DNA of 64,000 nt from Yponomeuta sedellus (GCA_934045075.1 OW203722.1:19382986-19446985); one strand, 5' to 3'; shown: positions 29,061-40,628, counted from the stretch's first letter. A program made the numbers and translations. The notes: generated from the sequence alone by a model not told the origin.

Positions 29061-30118
29061 AGTGCGATTACCAAGCTGGAGATATGGGAACAAAGAAATA
29101 TGACGATTAATAAGTCATCATGTCCCTTTGTCACTAAGTCTTGTTCAATTAATCAACTCCAGAAATTAGTTGTAGAATAAATACATAATAAAGTTATGAA
29201 CTTTGATGAAGCGAAGGTGATATATCAGAATCGTGGCAAGTGCAGTCCCTGCTCTCTACCGACCCCTCTGGGATACAGGCGTGAAGTTATGTTATTTAAA
29301 ATTAAGTTTTCGGAGAGTTCTACAAAATTTAATTTTATAAGGGCACACGAACTCCACTTGGCATTTTTCCGGATAAGCGCATTTTACAATAACTATGTAT
29401 AGGCTCGTTATGTTATTGTTTCCGTCGTTTGAATATTTTTTTTTAAACATTCCACGCACACTCAGTAACGTTACGGGTGAAAATTCATCGTAATGTAGAC
29501 TTATTACTTCTATAATTGTAAAAATTTACATTCTTTACGGATTGAAATACTGTGAACATTATTGGGTTATTCCACTAGTCCCGATTGAAAATCCCCATTG
29601 TCATTAATTTCATTGACGTTTCTTTCATAATTTAATGATTATTTATATCTATTTCAATGTGATTATTAAATTTCAATTTCACTTGTAATAATTAATAACA
29701 ATTAATTTGTCTATGACTTTGAACAGAAAATGTAAAGGTTGGGGTGCTGCCACAAAGGGTGTTTTATAATATCACTATCGCCCCATTTCGTTGGCAGGCT
29801 GTGTCGGTATAAAAACATCGGTGTCAGGTAACGCGAAGCCTTACTGTGGAGGCGCACTGTGCGGAAACCTTACGTGCTTAAAGGCCTCCGTGAATTACAA
29901 AAGAGGCTAGAGTAGAGCCTACCTACTACTTTTGTAAACAGCACTATGGCTTATTTCTTATAAATACTGTATGGCGGTATAACTTATGCCTATATTTTTT
30001 AACAAATATGAATTCTTGTACCTAGTTCCTTTTTTTATCTTTTATCTTTTTTTTACCGGAACTTAGCTTCGTTTCAAGAACGAGAAAAATTCTTCAAAAT
30101 CACACTAATCATATCACA
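29061..30118. other. Non-coding stretch
   Basis: No supported gene. The piece 29740-29890 is somewhat GC-richer (gtggaggcgcactgtgcgg) but has no clear ORF or splice signals. Confidence 0.3.
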
Positions 30119-30329
30119 TCATAACACTAATATTATAAAGGCGAAAGTTGGTGAGTGTGAATGTTTGTTACTCCTTCACGTCTAAACGGCTGGAGCGATT
30201 TTGGTAAAATTTGGAATGGAGTTAGCTGACACCCTGGGTCAACACATAGGCTACGTTTTACTGCGGGAAAGTATCTTATTACCATGGGAAAATAGATAAA
30301 CCGCGGGTAACACCGCGGGGCACAACTAG
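30119..30329 (+). mobile_element. Non-autonomous Helitron, 211 bp
   Basis: Starts TC after A (30118) and ends CTAG before T (30330). A GC-rich hairpin ccgcgg-gtaaca-ccgcgg (30301-30318) sits 7 nt from the terminal CTAG. The inner text 'aaggcgaaagttggtgag' and 'ctggagcgattttggt' is of a kind common in insect Helitrons. All three Helitron marks are present. Confidence 0.8.
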
Positions 30330-31080
30330 TATGTAATAAACTACGGAGAAAACTTTAGTTTACTAATTTTGACACTGAGTGGCGCTGACGATATTCTTTA
30401 TCGCGGTTGGGTAGGGTCCATAATGCCGTGCCGCTATAATGCTTTGCAAATTGAATAGTTCGGTGAGTTATTCATGGATTGAGTCAACAGTTGGTAAGGA
30501 CCCCAAATATATATGGGACCACCCATGAGACCACTTAAAAAAAAAGTAATCAGTCCAATCGAGTCTAATTAAAACAACAAAAAAAAATTTAATCTGTCAA
30601 CGGATAAGGTATTACCGATGGACAAACCTAGATAAAAAATGTATACGTAGACGAACTAAGAGCCTGCCCTTTATAAGTCAAAAGTAGTTTAAAAACGTTC
30701 CTCATGTACGGTAAGAATCACTAGTGCCAACAGTTCTAACTATAGTTCTAAAGTGAAATTTAACTTAATATTTAATATAAAATTTAACTTAAAACTTCAG
30801 TTGATGTGATGAAGTTTAGCCATTAAGGCAGACATGCTGACGTCACTTTCTCAAATGTGGCTTATGTAGCATTTCACTAAGATCTTTATACAAAATTCGA
30901 TTTAAATGTCTACTTAAGAAGATAATAAAATATTACATATAAGAAGTAGTACAAATTACCGAAATTCTATTACATAAGAAATAAACAAAAATAAAGAGTG
31001 ACAAAAAATATAAACATAACGCCAAACTCAGTTAAAACAAAGTAGAGTAAAACTTTCATGCCAAACATAATACCGTTATT
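30330..31080. other. Non-coding stretch
   Basis: AT-rich. It has one perfect CRE (30838-30845) and no gene. Confidence 0.3.
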
Positions 31081-31082
31081 TT

Positions 31083-31165
31083 TAAAAACCTACTTAGAGG
31101 CTAAAAATTTTTAGCCTCTAAATAGGTTTAAAAAAAATGTCTTCAGCACGGGTTAGTGCAACAAA
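31083..31165. repeat. SINE S1 tail as a 44-bp palindrome
   Basis: 31086-31107 and 31108-31129 are 22-nt inverted arms with one mismatch and no spacer (..gaggctaaaaa/tttttagcctc..). They are followed by the S1 terminus 'agcacgggttagtgca' and an A-rich run. Only the tail of S1 is present, joined to its own complement. Confidence 0.7.
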
Positions 31166-31409
31166 AAAAATATATTACCGCTACACACGGATACTTACTT
31201 GTCAAAAAAGGAAACAAACCGAAAACAAAACACTGTCGGTAAAAAAAATAACAAAATACCACACAACGTAAGAAACAATATAGAAAATCAGGAATAAACT
31301 GTAAAAGGCAGGAACCAACTGTTTCGAAGTACGTCCACGTCGGTTGTGGCGAGGGGTGCGAATGGAGAAGGCACGGAGTCTCGGCAACCTTACAACGGCC
31401 GGCTTTCCG

Positions 31410-33095
31410 GTAAGTACTTACCCTTAATTTTTTTGTGGTCCAAACAAAAGTGAAAAGCGGTTGGTGGTCTCAATACTTAAACTTGGTCGTGCATACATAA
31501 ATAAAATAGGGGAATACTACTTTACTTAAACAAATTTAGCAACCACCCATGAATAAGGTAGTTTTGTCGGTTAGTAGCAGCACATCAACTTTAACAGGCG
31601 TGTACTCTACGACCCATTGCTAAGACACGAGGTTTTTATGTTAAGAATAGGTAATCTTCTTTATATAGAAGGCCTTTATTATGTACGTAAGCTACCTATC
31701 TAGTATTTACAAGTGTAATATTTGCATGGGTAAAGCGCAAGTTCAAAATTCGGGACATCGATTTATAATAACAGTATTTAGGTAATTAAGAATAGGAAAT
31801 GCTTAGAGAATCCAATCCACCGCATCGTACGATAACTTTATGAATTAGTAATAAAAAAAACTGACCTTTGCATCTACGTACTGAGATGATTGATGTAGCG
31901 TCCAGTGGACTTTCATTCACATTAGATAGGTAAAAGGATTAGATGGATTGTTTTTGAGATAGAGTAGGCCTGCCTAGCACCTATACCATGCTGACAGTTT
32001 AGTCAGCCTAGCCCACAGGAAAGGCAAGTCAACACGTATTTACGCGACTACGCATCACATAAAGGCGCAATTCACGTAGTAAAATCTTCTGTTACTTAGT
32101 TATATATGAAACGGGTCTCTCCGCTATTATTTATTAGGTAAAACGTAATCACCTTCATTCCCGACGTTTCGGCAGCATTGCAGTTTTCGTGTCTGCTACG
32201 AGTACATCTGTCACTTGGACCATGCATACGGTTTGCATAACGACTCTGCATAGGCTTCTGGATCTGCTGTAGGAACGTTGTATCTCTTTTTGATTCGTCT
32301 GTCCACCTACCACATATCACGTATTTATTATGGGGAACTTGTGTCGAGCTTAGATTGAAGTGACATTACTTTTAAGGTACCATAGAAGACAGACAAAGTC
32401 AAGAAAAAATAAGGAAATATGGTTTCGTCATTTTCGAAAATACGAATATTATGAAACTAGTAATAACAGTAACAGCAACTTGCCTTCGTCCCAATGTAGG
32501 GCACAGGCCTTCTCTTAGAGAGAGAGTATGAGCTTTACCACTCGTACTCACTACGGATTAGCAAGTTCAAGCGCTGAGGTATTTGAACCCTTCAGAAACT
32601 CAGGTTTCCTCACGAACTGTAACTTACTATTTGAAGAAGAAAACTTGACGATAAAAACAAAGCTACAGAGGCGTAACTCAGGTTGTTCACGATGTTAATA
32701 TAACAGCGTCAATATATGTCGGCGATAGAATTTTTTTCTCGCTTACACAATATCGCTGCCGAGCGAGATAGTGCAATCAAACAGAATAACAATTGACCGA
32801 GTTATGGTTTATTGAACCAACTATCTGCGCCATAGCGACATTTTATGAAATCGACTCAATGGTAGAGGCATCCGCCAATCGAACTAATAATGCTATATTT
32901 CGTAATAAACTAATAACTCAGTAGGCACTTAAATAAAATAGACATATTAATAGTGCTTCTGTGTTTTGGGTTAGTTTTTTGTAAATGCATTGTATGAATC
33001 GAAAATGTTATCTAATGTTTCAAGTGACTTCTGAAATATAGAAAATCCAATTAACTGGTTTATTTATTCATTCGGAAAACTCACTTAAAATTTGT
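31410..33095. other. Non-coding stretch
   Basis: No supported gene. It includes a fragment of the family with 'cccgacgtttcggcagc' (about 32160, inverted relative to 27720) and an S2 SINE-like piece at 32490-32640. Confidence 0.3.
32490..32640 (+). repeat. SINE-like repeat S2 fragment
   Basis: 'gggcacaggccttctcttagagagagag' and, further on, 'caggtttcctcacgaa' are shared in part with 5285-5330, 41440-41470 and 58250-58300. This is a very common kind of lepidopteran repeat; the class is uncertain. Confidence 0.45.
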
Positions 33096-33111
33096 TTAAA
33101 ATATCGTAGAG

Positions 33112-33172
33112 CAATCCGTAGCGTATCCTCCACCAATCCGGACTTGGCCCCCGTGGTGGAGCACAGAGCATA
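33112..33172 (+). repeat. Interspersed repeat A, fragment
   Basis: 'atcctccaccaatccggac' with 'ttggcccccgtggtggagca' is the 3' half of repeat A. Confidence 0.55.
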
Positions 33173-33308
33173 TAAATAAGAGACGGGACCTCCCTATATG
33201 CTTTTGTAATGAGTTTAGCCCCGTTAGCAATACCAACCAATAGAGCAAAAATGCAATGTCAAAAGTGCTACCAACATAACAACTTGTCTGTGCATTAGGG
33301 ACGTCCAC

Positions 33309-34834
33309 TTACATTGGTACTACATTTATCGATATCGATAAATTTTCATCCAGGGGCTCCGCAGTTAGCCTAATAAAATTAATAAAAATCAATGTTTTCA
33401 ATAAAACGACAAATGAAATTAGTATTTTATTATTGATTATCAAATCACAATAATTGTGGTCAAGGTCTATTGAATTTATTTCAGCAGCTATTTGGTTTTT
33501 CCTTAGAGGTGTCCAATCTGAGCGAACTTCATCAATCGGTGGTTTGGATTCAGGTGCTGAAATCGTCAAAAAAAGTTAAGTTGAGTCGTTATTGATTATT
33601 AATTTGTTGGTAAACTATGCTACTTACCGGGATAGTTCTGATAAATATGCTGAGATTCCAGGCCACAATAATTGTGGTCAAACCCTACTGGACCAATAGC
33701 AACAGCTGATATTTTGGCTGCTGTACAAGGTGCTGAAAATGATAACACTTTGTAATTTATCAAAGTAAACAAACTCTAGTTACAAAAAACTTCAGCGATA
33801 CATGAAAAGTCTACGTACCAGAGTTGTTTTGTGAAGCTCGACAACTAATAGGTTTTTGTATAGCTGAATCTGAAAATAAACAATTGCAAGAATAGTCCGA
33901 AAAAAAAATAGTTTGTTCCTGTTTACCACATAACTGCATAATTGACTATGTAACTATCAAATACATTTTTATAAAAAAATATTTTAAGTTAAAAATTAGT
34001 AAAAAAAATATTTTAGTAATTCCAATCACTAACCAGTTTCAAGTGATGCGACGTGGCTACGTGGTAAGGAAACTCAGCTAGTAAGTAATCAGGAAGAGGA
34101 GGCGCATTTATAAGTAGAGAAGATACAGCCCTGTAAAAAAATGTTTATCAAAGTATGTCATTTACGTATTAAGACGTAATAATAATATTGCGTTCTAAAT
34201 GACGGAGCAAAATATATTCAAATGTTCGACGTAAAGCAAGGCGTATTTTGTGTTTTATTACATAATTATTCATGAAATGTAGTAAGTGTTACATTATAAG
34301 TTTATAACACAACTCACCATTTCTTTAATCGGCTTCCTTTTAAAATAGTTGTAAAAATCTTTCGGCCGGAAATGATCTCTACAAACATATTTATGTTGGT
34401 GGAGTTTTTCGATGGGGATATACGATATAAGATCTTCCACAATTTTCACCCATTGTCTGCATCTAAAAAAAAAAACAACATTCAATGCAGCCACTAATAG
34501 TGCATCGTTGATACATTGTTATGGCTTACAGCAATTCACCCGTCATACACTGAGTAGTAATTCTGACCAAGGTACTTATCAGATATTTTTTTATCGATAT
34601 TGAATATGTGTATGGCACATCACTATGACATTGAAACATCTGAGTATTTTTCTCATAGTATATTAATTACGTTATTTAACATAATTTATGATCTTGCTCT
34701 TGTGCAAGATGACAAAAACTGTAGCCAGAAATACTTACCGGTCTTCATCCCTAGGAAATTTACCCATAAACTTTCTTTTGGTACCCTTTGACCGGCTGCA
34801 TCTTATTTTACAAATGGCACAAGTTCGACACCAT
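33309..34834 (-). pseudogene. THAP-domain protein gene, disrupted
   Basis: Minus-strand exon-like blocks: E1 34834-34739 (from ATG; reads CAICKIRCSRSKGTKRKF, then FPRDED), E2 34462-34318 (RQWVKIVEDLISYIPIEKLH, then YVCRDHFRPKDF), E3 34130-34034 (AVSSLLINAPPLP), E4 33869-33819, E5 33732-33628 (VGFDHNYCGLESQHIY), E6 from 33556. E1-E2 join in phase and give the C2CH THAP zinc finger (CAIC..W..C-x2-H). Two lesions are visible. The ATG is one base out of frame with the CAIC frame. In E3 the THAP-like frame conflicts with both neighbouring junction phases, and the phase-matched frame hits TGA. THAP domains bind DNA and also begin P-element-type transposases. A host THAP gene relic or a transposase relic are both possible. 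Confidence 0.6.
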
Positions 34835-35094
34835 CCGATCAATGCCAATATTAAAAGAAAATCACTAAACACTGTACAACAAGATACACACAGCTAGATA
34901 TTGAACAAACTTAAAACACAAAAATTTTAACTAGAAAACGTTCTAATATGTGCCGCGTTCCGCCATATTTGTTATGTTTTCAGTTTGACATTGACAGCAA
35001 AGAAAGAGTAAGTAGTATTAAAGAGTGAGACAAAAATATGTCCGCCATTAAAACGGGGCTAAATGCGAACAAAAATTTCAAAGTTCCTACTTGC

Positions 35095-35180
35095 GCTAGG
35101 CTGTGGTGGAGTATGGCCCATACCTTCCTCAGGGAAGAGACCTGTGCCCCTCGGTGGGGACGTATTGGGTTGATGATGAT
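35095..35180 (+). repeat. Interspersed repeat A, 3' fragment
   Basis: 'ggtggagtatggcccatacc' through 'gtgcccctcggtgggga' and a (gat) tail. It directly precedes the GAGAC arrays. Confidence 0.6.
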
Positions 35181-35203
35181 CGTAGAGCAAGATTAGATTA
35201 GAT

Positions 35204-35643
35204 TAGATAAGATGAGATGAGATGAGACGAGACGAGACGAGACGAGACGAGACGAGACGAGACGAGACGAGATATAGATTAGATTAGATGAGATGAGACG
35301 AGACGAGACGAGACGAGACGAAACGAGACGAGACGAGACGAGACGAGACGAGACGAGACGAGACGAGACGAGACGAGATATAGATTAGATTAGATGATAT
35401 GAGACGAGACGAGACGAGACGAGACGAGACGAGACGAGACGAGACGAGACGAGACGAGACGAGACGAGACGAGACGAGACGAGACGAGACGAGACGAGAC
35501 GAGACGAGACGAGACGAGACGAGACGAGACGAGACGAGACGAGACGAGACGAGACGAGACGAGACGAGACGAGACGAGACGAGACGAGACGAGACGAGAC
35601 GAGACGAGACGAGACGAGACGAGACGAGACGAGACGAGACGAG
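35204..35643. repeat. GAGAC pentanucleotide arrays, three blocks
   Basis: Blocks at about 35224-35271, 35295-35378 and 35401-35643 are pure or nearly pure (GAGAC)n. They are separated by two copies of a spacer 'gatatagattagattagatga'. The last block is about 48 units without interruption. The right edge is a family F retroelement 3' end in minus orientation (gataagatattctttattgta), so the array grew from that element's tail. Confidence 0.9.
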
Positions 35644-35700
35644 ATAAGATATTCTTTATTGTATACCGGAAAAATAGTTACAATAAGATACACAAATATA
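35643..35700 (-). repeat. Retroelement 3' end, family F, adjoining the GAGAC array
   Basis: The minus strand ends 'tatacaataaagaatatctt', then passes straight into (CTCGT)n. Compare 40535-40628, where the same end lacks an array. Confidence 0.55.
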
Positions 35701-36119
35701 TATTTTAGTTATACAAATATTTTTTTTGTTGATAATTAGTTTATTTTGATGTTCAGTACGTTTTGCTTTCGGATATGGTATAAGTTTTTTTGCACCTTGT
35801 AGTCAGTCATAGATATTTAGTTGTACACTTCTAGTTTTCGCTTTGTTTCCATAAAGTGCGTCTTCTACCAGTACTCTCCACTGGTATCATGACAATTATT
35901 CAGTAGTAGGTCGGGGCGAAGCCCTAGCAGCGAGGGCGGCGCCTCCGCTTACAGGATTAGCCCTCCGCCGCGCCCGCAAAGATTTGTACAGCTGATACGT
36001 CTGTTTCCATTACATGACGATTGAGCTGGGTGTCATATTGCTCGGATTGCTCGTGAACGAGTGCTGTTCGTGTGTCTGGCCGCAGCACTTGTCATGTTTT
36101 CACGGCCTATGTAAAATAA
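35701..36119. other. Non-coding stretch
   Basis: Contains a GC-rich piece (35910-35990, 'gcgaagccctagcagcgagg..cgccgcgcccgc') without a convincing ORF. No gene supported. Confidence 0.3.
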
Positions 36120-36365
36120 TTGAATAATGCTTTAGCATTAAAGTTATTAATGGCAATCATGGAATCTTATACGTATAGGTGTTATCTAATGTATTAGATT
36201 TAAGAGGACTTGAGAAAAGATGGTCAGAGTGGAGTTTTTTTCCCCGCTGCCTTTTTCTCCACTACGCTACGGCCCGAAGGCAGTGGCTTTCACTTTTATG
36301 TTACATTGTACTTTGACATTCAGCAAACAGAATATAAATTCTTTACGTTGAAATAAATAGAATTG
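36120..36365 (+). repeat. Dispersed repeat G, copy 2
   Basis: Inverted counterpart of 1540-1765: 'ttattaatggcaatcatgga', 'gctgcctttttctccactac', 'gacattcagcaaacagaat'. Confidence 0.55.
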
Positions 36366-36848
36366 AATTGATTATTGTTGAAAGTTAGGTTGCCAATGGC
36401 GGCAGCTCCTATTTCCATTTCAACTTTTTAATCTAAGTACAGCATATCGACCTTTACATCTGTGTACTTTAATCAGGTACGCCACGGCTGAGCTCGCTAC
36501 TAAATTGCAAAGATTGATAAGATGTCCGATTTTAAAGATTTTTTACTTTTATTAGAATTGACCTGCAGGGCGAGTACAGTGTGATAAGAAGATATGATCG
36601 CTGAAGTCTACATGACTATCTATTTTCTAAAGTAGATGTTTCAGATGTTCCATTAATGTTAATAGAACAGCTCATACTTTCTTAAAGGCGTAAAGAACCA
36701 CTTTCTCAGACAGAATTATGTGGATTTAGTTACACCGTGTATACAAAAATAACCTGTATCAGAAAAACTGTATTGAACAACTTGAAAATACCTATGATAT
36801 CTCATAGATAGATAGATGTACGTACCCTACAACAAAGAATGTTTCGTG

Positions 36849-37203
36849 GAGCGCTCGTGGCCTAGTTGAACTGAGTGTTTCCAATCAATCACTTGAGTTA
36901 AGCAACAACAGGCGCGGTCAGGTGCAGGATGGGTGACCGTCCCGTAACTACGTCATTTTTCCGAGCGCTTCCGTGCTTCGCAAGGCACGTTAAGCCGTTG
37001 ATGCCGGCTGTCATGTAATGGCAGACGTTAAGCCATGTCAGAGGCCTCATGGGTGGCTTGATAACTTCTGACAGTAAGGCCCGCCACTGTCTTACAATCC
37101 TCCACGAACCCATACTTGGCCTCCGTGGTGGAGTATGGCCTAATCTGCCTCCGATGCAGGAATAGACCCGTGCCCCAGCAGTGGGGACATACAAGAGTTG
37201 CTA
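36849..37203 (+). repeat. Interspersed repeat A, near full-length reference copy
   Basis: About 355 bp, from 'gcgctcgtggcctag' to 'ccccagcagtggggacatac'. It has all blocks seen singly elsewhere: 'caggtgcaggatgggtgacc', 'cacgttaagccgttg', 'ccgccactgtcttacaatcc', 'gtggtggagtatggcctaa'. No pol III boxes or ORF were recognised. Confidence 0.7.
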
Positions 37204-37412
37204 TCGTACGTACCTTGGATTACACATGAGACGCATAATACTGTATAATTGGCGGCCTTATTGCTATAAGTAATTTCTTACAGACAACTATAACACTCTA
37301 ATCTTTACCTACTTCATCGCCTTGTTTTCTTATTAAGTAGTACGTTTTTTTTTGGCAAAATACCAGTACAGACTGGTACTTTGTCAAAAAAATCTGACAA
37401 CTATCCATAGTT

Positions 37413-38078
37413 TAAAAACCTATTTAGAGGCTAAAAATTTCACCCATGCCGGGATTCGAACCCGCAACCTCTGGCTATCCGTACCAGCGCTCTACCAATT
37501 GAGCCAATGGGCGACTCACGACATCAGTGAAATTTCGAACCTCTTTACAATATTATCTGTATTACGTACAGGCAGCGACATCTGACTTAAGCAAATTGCA
37601 TTACTTACAGCCCCGACTACCTACTTTGCAGTTAGGTTTTAACATCGGAACGATATCACTGTACCCACATGATTACACTATTTTTTTTTTTTTTTTTTTT
37701 AATGCACTAACCCGTGCTAAGGAACAAATTTAAAAACCTATTTAGAGGCTAAAAATTTCACCCATGCCGGGATTCGAACCCGCAACCTCTGGCTATCCGT
37801 ACCAGCGCTCTACCAATTGAGCCAATGGGCGACTCACGACATCAGTGAAATTTCGAACCTCTTTACAATATTATCTGTATTACGTACAGGCAGCGACATC
37901 TGACTTAAGCAAATTGCATTACTTACAGCCCCGACTACCTACTTTGCAGTTAGGTTTTAACATCGGAACGATATCACTGTACCCACATGATTACACAATA
38001 TTTTTTTTTTTTTTTTTTTTTTATGCACTAACCCGTGCTAAGGAACAAATTTAAAAACCTATTTAGAGGCTAAAAATT
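37413..38078 (-). repeat. Tandem duplication of a 318-321-bp SINE S1-containing unit
   Basis: Unit 1 is 37413-37730, unit 2 is 37731-38051, and the start of a third unit is 38052-38078. The units look identical except for the length of a T-run (the SINE poly(A)). Each holds an S1 tRNA-like head (minus strand; B box ggttcgaatcc) plus about 60 bp of flank. Paired near-identical ORFs arise from this and are not genes. Confidence 0.85.
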
Positions 38079-38220
38079 AGTAAAAAAAAAAAAAAAAATA
38101 GTGTATCCATAGTTTGTTCATATTCTCACCTACGAGAAACCGCGGTTGTATTCTTTTTCATTCTTTTTCACTTAAAACTTTTTAAGTATCTTTTTCATTC
38201 TGTATACATAATACGTATTC

Positions 38221-38465
38221 TATTGATTGTATCGCACCGCAGTCTGTGACGCTCGTGGGGTAGCACCTGGCACTGACTGAAAATCAGCGCTGAAGGCTTG
38301 TCCATCAGCTGCTGAGTCAGTTGCCATTTATAGCAGCAGTGACACACCGTGACCTTTCGTTTTTCTTCTTTTTTTTGTTTTTGTGAATGTCATGTTTAGT
38401 AATATGTTTTAAGTTTGTTTTGTTACTGTGGCGTGTGCAAAGCACAAAGTGTTAAAACACCCGGA
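38221..38465 (+). repeat. Dispersed repeat B, copy 1
   Basis: 'gtatcgcaccgcagtctgtg', 'gcacctggcactgactgaaa', 'gctgagtcagttgccattta' and 'gttactgtggcgtgtgca' match 59063-59283 in inverted orientation. 63882-64000 matches partly. No ORF. Confidence 0.65.
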
Positions 38466-38883
38466 TGTCCCGTCCACCCACCGAAACAGTCTGCCTCGGT
38501 CGTATGTTACATCCTTCCAATAGGTCAATAGATCCTAGACTGTCACGTGTGATAGGCGATATGGTACTTAAAGCCATTGCACACTGTGCAAGTTAGTTCT
38601 TGTGAAGGCAGTTAAATGGTTGTTTCAGTAGAGAAGAGTTCAACGCGAGAGAAGGAACTTAGGTCGATGTTCGACACTATCGTTATACGACGTCTTTTAG
38701 CGACAATTTCAGGGATTCTTATTTTTAATTTGCTTTTTTGTTTAAAAAAATGGAATATAGGAATATGTATTATTCTTGATTTTCTGCCCAATTAATGGTT
38801 AAAACATTGTTCGATTTAATGTCGCTTTGTGATTAAAATGTTAAATTATATGCTAATAGTCTTCTTGTCATGTCATTCCACCA

Positions 38884-39030
38884 AACTGCGAACTCCCAAC
38901 CCGCATGCCCAGCGTGGGGATTATGGGCATTACACCCCAATGATGGCACAGCCTTGCGTTATGGCGCTCATTAGGGGAGGGCTATGTCCAGCAGTGGACA
39001 TAGCCCTCTATAGCCTAAAGAAGAAGATGA
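38884..39030 (+). repeat. Retroelement 3' end with (gaagaagatgatg) tail
   Basis: 'aactcccaacccgcatgccc' through 'tgtccagcagtggacatagc' and 'ctaaagaagaagatgatg'. This is a typical lepidopteran LINE 3' end. The inverted counterpart is at 12681-12775. The tail runs into the GACAC array. Confidence 0.6.
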
Positions 39031-39035
39031 TGACA

Positions 39036-39140
39036 TGACATGAGATGACATGACATAACACGACACGATACGACACGACACGACACGACACGACACGACA
39101 CGACACGAAACGACACGACACGACACGACATGACATGACA
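39036..39140. repeat. GACAC/GACAT pentanucleotide array
   Basis: (GACAT)n edges surround about 15 (CGACA) units with a few variants (cgata, cgaaa). It starts directly at the tail of the retroelement 3' end. Confidence 0.85.
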
Positions 39141-40534
39141 TTTACATACAGGCACATACATTTGAGCGTGTGTATTGCCAACAGTTTCTTGTCATAATGC
39201 ACGCTCATTTGTTTACTTACAAACTTACATGCTATGTAATTACCGTGCTTTAGCAAATAAAATATTCTATTATATTAAACAATTGAGTAGTTAAAGTTTC
39301 TTTGAATTGAATTAAAAAAATCTGCGAATTCGTCTGAGTCGATCCGTACAGAGGTCGCATCGCGTGACGAGGAGTCGATGAAGTTTCCCCGTCCGCCAGT
39401 GCCTTAAGCGCCGAAGCTAGATTAGCCGGCGACACCCGAGCCGCCAGCGAAGCCCCCGGGCTGCGTGTCCGGCAACCTGACACCAGCCAGCGAGCCGCCG
39501 CCGGTGAGGCGAAAAACGTCTCGATTAATTAAAAAAAGCCGTTGTTTTTCTATCGAATGCAATGGGGCGTATGTACTTAGGTGTATCTACCTCTCTTTGA
39601 CATAGGTATCATTCTTTTTAGGGTTTCGTACTCGAAGGGACCAAAACCGTTTTCCACTTTTTTCTTCATATTCCTATTTCTAATCACTCGATCGGTTTCA
39701 CTCTACGTAATTATACTGGTAGTGGTACAATGCAATACAAAATTAAATAATCTTTTTTTTACAAATTAGTTACAAATAGCAGTGGTACAATATGGTGCAA
39801 TACTAGTGATTTGTGGACAGACTGGGTCCCAAACTAGATCTGAGATCGGTATATTTGGATGCCAGGCCACCCAAAAAAATATTTCAAAACATTTGTTGAA
39901 GAAGCTAGGCCTGGCTAGGAAATGACTAGTGAATGTGAGTGAATCTGGTACGGTACTTGACTCAAAATTATGGTAGGGTGAAATTGTATTTACATAAAAA
40001 CATACGTCAACGAAAAACTTAAAAAAATGTAAGAATCATAAAGGGGGTTTACAAATGCAGAAAATATAGTTACAATAATATGAAAAAAATATGATAAAAC
40101 CTGAATTTTATCATACGAGAAGAACTGAAATTTCTAAGAGATAAAAGCGTCCAAGAGCCACTCGCAGTTTGTAACGTATGGTAGGGCATTTTTGTACAAG
40201 GTAAATATAATTATTTATCAAAATAATATATATGGAAAGTTAATTTATAAAGTAGTCTCAATATGAGTGTATTTTCATCTTTGTGAAATCCTAGCTTGGT
40301 TAGGTACTTTAGTACAGGGTATCCTAGTTTAGAACCAGGTCAAGTGATTGTGTTGTGTGGAAGTTACTGTTGTTAATACCAGTATATATTTATTTTAATT
40401 AGCATTATAAAACTTTTGAAATGAATTAGAGTAATACGTATTTTTGTCAGCTAGCCTCAAAATAAAGCACCCTTGTCGATAACACTTAAAAAGGTTCGTA
40501 TTTTAATTGGACCTCAATTTAGTCGCGTATCAGG
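39141..40534. other. Non-coding stretch with a GC-rich patch
   Basis: 39330-39520 is GC-rich. The minus strand holds a 77-codon ORF with no recognised domain. About 39615 has 'gggtttcgtactcgaaggga', resembling a common lepidopteran repeat end (gggttccgtac). No gene is supported. Confidence 0.3.
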
Positions 40535-40628
40535 TCGGTTTATTTATTATTAAGGCCGTCAATTGTACTATGTATATTTGTAATTATTTTGTATTTGTTG
40601 TTTTTCCAGTGTACAATAAAGAATATCT
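40535..40628 (+). repeat. Retroelement 3' end, family F
   Basis: 'aaggccgtcaattgtactat' to 'gtgtacaataaagaatatct'. It serves as the reference for the ends at 4080-4170 and 35643-35700. Confidence 0.5.

Noticed and set aside
35204..35643. Telomeric repeat
   Set aside because: The lepidopteran telomere unit is TTAGG/CCTAA; GAGAC is different and the array is internal.
35385..35693. Long ORFs of RDET or SRLV repeats on both strands
   Set aside because: A 5-bp unit without stops in any frame gives endless ORFs; it is pure (GAGAC)n microsatellite.
37527..38054. Two near-identical ORFs (68 and 69 codons) as duplicated genes
   Set aside because: They lie inside the tandem SINE units and run into poly(T)-encoded Phe tracts.
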